Origin: a virus
DNA: 64,000 nucleotides
Strand: one strand, 5' to 3'
Virus record (IMG/VR): IMGVR_UViG_3300044941_000276
Span: 41,642 to 105,641 of that record
Shown: one piece after another, positions 62,514 through 64,000 of the stretch
Numbering within the stretch: position 1 is the first letter of the stretch
Layout: every line of letters begins with the position of its first letter
Translations under genes and position numbers: made by a program
Notes under the pieces: model-generated
What the model saw: the letters and a program-made list of their open reading frames with translations, nothing else
Told to the model about the DNA's origin: nothing
The model's database searches: none

Positions 62514-62988
62514 ATCTTCTTTAGATTTGATATATGAAAATTTATTAAACAACTCGTTTTCTAACATAATTAAAGAATCAAAACCTGGTTCATTTCCTAA
62601 AAGAAAGCCTGGACATATTGATCTTGGTGTAGTAATATACAATATATTAAGAGAGAGATTTGATAAGAATAATCCCGATGCAACAAGTACAGTCAGAAAA
62701 AGTTTTTATTGTCATCTTAAAAACTTTTTATTAGAACTTGATGGAAATAATCAAGTACCTTGTGAACCTGTTATAGATGTCATAGAAGCTCATAGTTACA
62801 GTAGCTCTAGAAGAAATCAAGACTCTATTAATATATCGGTGTATACTAGCGACAAGTACAAAAGAGTATATTATCCCGATCCTAATTTTAAAATTAGTAA
62901 CGGTAGTGATAATAGTGTTATGATTGGAAGAAAGTTAGTAAACGATGGTTATAAAAACATAATGACAAGTGTTGATGTGTGCGTATAA
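62506..62988 (+). CDS. Hypothetical protein, 160 aa
   Basis: Contains GSFPKRKPGHIDLGVVIYNI and a Ser/Arg-rich middle. Not recognised. Coupled to its neighbours. Confidence 0.5.
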   Translation: MNKSSLDLIYENLLNNSFSNIIKESKPGSFPKRKPGHIDLGVVIYNILRERFDKNNPDATSTVRKSFYCHLKNFLLELDGNNQVPCEPVIDVIEAHSYSSSRRNQDSINISVYTSDKYKRVYYPDPNFKISNGSDNSVMIGRKLVNDGYKNIMTSVDVCV

Positions 62989-63001
62989 TAAGTTAAACAT
63001 T

Positions 63002-63586
63002 ATGTCTGGAGAGTCAATAAACAAGACTATGAAAAATAAATTGAAAATAGGTATCATTAAATTTACTCCATCGGCGACAAATCCTGATGGAAAATTAGCA
63101 CACGTAGAATGCGTTAATATTCATACTATGAAACGATTTACCAAAAAACTATCCAATATGTATAGACAAGGGTCTATAGGAGAAAAGGTAGAATATAATG
63201 GTCGAGTCGTAGTAATAACTGGTGTAAGATATCACGATGGTGTTAATTATTACACCGTAGCTGATCTTGAAAATTTAGATCATACTTTTGAGGTAACCAA
63301 TGTAAAATGGTTATCTAAAAAAGCAACTATTAATGAAGGCGATCTCTGGTACGTTGAAGAAGTAGGAGACTATGTTTATCTTGTTAAAAAATCAAAATCC
63401 AAGTTAGTGAAAGAACGTTGGCAAAGTAAAAGTCCATCGTTACGAGTAGCATGTTTAGAAGAACATCCTCATCTTTCTTTTGTATCAGAAAATGATGTTG
63501 TGGTAGCAGGTGGAGAGAGTATACCGTTATATACTTTACTTGCAAATGCCAATAAAAATAAAAATATTAACTATCCAAGAAAGTAA
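63002..63586 (+). CDS. Hypothetical beta-rich protein, 194 aa
   Basis: ATG 63002 (MSGESINKTMKNKLK) was preferred to an upstream ATG within the previous gene. Repeated strand pairs (GEKVEYNGRVVVITGVRYHD, then GDLWYVEEVGDYVYLVKK) suggest one or two small barrels. The next gene starts inside its end. Confidence 0.5.
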   Translation: MSGESINKTMKNKLKIGIIKFTPSATNPDGKLAHVECVNIHTMKRFTKKLSNMYRQGSIGEKVEYNGRVVVITGVRYHDGVNYYTVADLENLDHTFEVTNVKWLSKKATINEGDLWYVEEVGDYVYLVKKSKSKLVKERWQSKSPSLRVACLEEHPHLSFVSENDVVVAGGESIPLYTLLANANKNKNINYPRK

Positions 63587-64000
63587 AAACAATCAGGGTG
63601 GTAAAGTAAAAATATTATTTCCTGCTCGTATAGAAGCAATAGAAGCTACTAATAACCCCAATGTGTTATCAGTAAAATTATCTTGCGAAGTATATACTTT
63701 TTATGAAGGATATAATCGTAATGATTACGGATGGACTCTGCAAAAAGAACATCTACGATCTATAGGCATACCAGAACCATATGTTAATTGGATTACTTAC
63801 GAACCAGAAGTAAGATATGCTACCGATAACATATCAAAATTTATTGCTAGACGATTAGATCTTGAAGAAGGTATGTATATTGATGGAACGTTTATAGATA
63901 AATTAAAATTAAAAGATCCTCCTTTTGACGGATGTCCTCAGGTTATATATTTTAAAGTCGATGATCAAATTTATCATACTGTTAATCGTACAGGTATAAA
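63546..64000 (+). CDS. Hypothetical protein, partial, at least 151 aa
   Basis: ATG 63546 lies inside the previous gene and the frame runs past the window end. The product (MPIKIKILTIQESKNNQGGK) has the strand-helix style of its neighbours and shares an opening with 63002 (lysine/isoleucine strand). Not recognised. Confidence 0.5.
   Translation, partial: MPIKIKILTIQESKNNQGGKVKILFPARIEAIEATNNPNVLSVKLSCEVYTFYEGYNRNDYGWTLQKEHLRSIGIPEPYVNWITYEPEVRYATDNISKFIARRLDLEEGMYIDGTFIDKLKLKDPPFDGCPQVIYFKVDDQIYHTVNRTGI

Overview
The window looks like part of a crAss-like bacteriophage (tailed dsDNA phage, Crassvirales type) that infects a member of the Bacteroidota. The evidence is the order of the left-arm genes, read on the minus strand from about 39.2 kb down to 1 kb: large terminase, portal, repeat-built fibre, Ig-like and Cys-rich surface proteins, acidic scaffold-like protein, crAss-type major capsid protein, ring/connector proteins, a 1453-residue muzzle-like protein and internal (cargo-like) proteins. 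The DNA is AT-rich. Several small secreted proteins have Bacteroidota-type signal peptides ending in A-Q, and genes start without Shine-Dalgarno sites. The standard genetic code reads through all long genes. No DNA or RNA polymerase lies in the window, so the replication module must be elsewhere.

Layout. 0-1.03 kb: three small genes. 1.09-11.3 kb (minus): internal and receptor-binding candidates, many sharing a short [F/Y]xxGG motif and including a type IB topoisomerase and a GNAT/ART-like protein. 11.3-23 kb (minus): muzzle, ring/connector proteins, capsid and scaffold. 23-34.6 kb (minus): surface proteins, portal, terminase. 34.6-39.2 kb (minus): small early-packaging or regulatory genes, with a GroES-like protein, a ferritin-like protein, a PD-(D/E)XK nuclease and a winged-helix protein. 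39.23-39.7 kb: a divergent control region holding two identical 16-bp palindromes (TCACAAAAAATTGTGA). 46.9-64 kb (plus): mostly small unknown genes, with a Fic-like protein, a MoxR AAA+/VWA pair, a KOW-domain protein, a lysozyme-like protein and a holin candidate.

The striking part is 39.7-46.85 kb (plus). It is richer in GC than its surroundings, and almost every stretch of it, coding or not, folds into a local perfect or near-perfect hairpin, with stems of 6-15 bp lying back to back. It encodes a second MoxR AAA+/VWA pair, paralogous to the hairpin-poor pair at 55.75-58.28 kb, plus small genes, about 2.3 kb of structured non-coding sequence and a tRNA-Arg. A complete hammerhead ribozyme core lies about 90 nt upstream of the AAA+ gene. 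A recurring hairpin with the loop AATTGAAG occurs eight times, and twice its stem buries a start codon. Immediately downstream (47.6-48.4 kb) are a tRNA-CAT and two tRNA-like RNAs whose anticodon arms are replaced by long hairpins, one of which again carries AATTGAAG in its loop. I read this as an RNA-structured element, possibly a processed structured transcript or ribonucleoprotein linked to the AAA+/VWA machinery. The structure is visible in the sequence; the function is inference.
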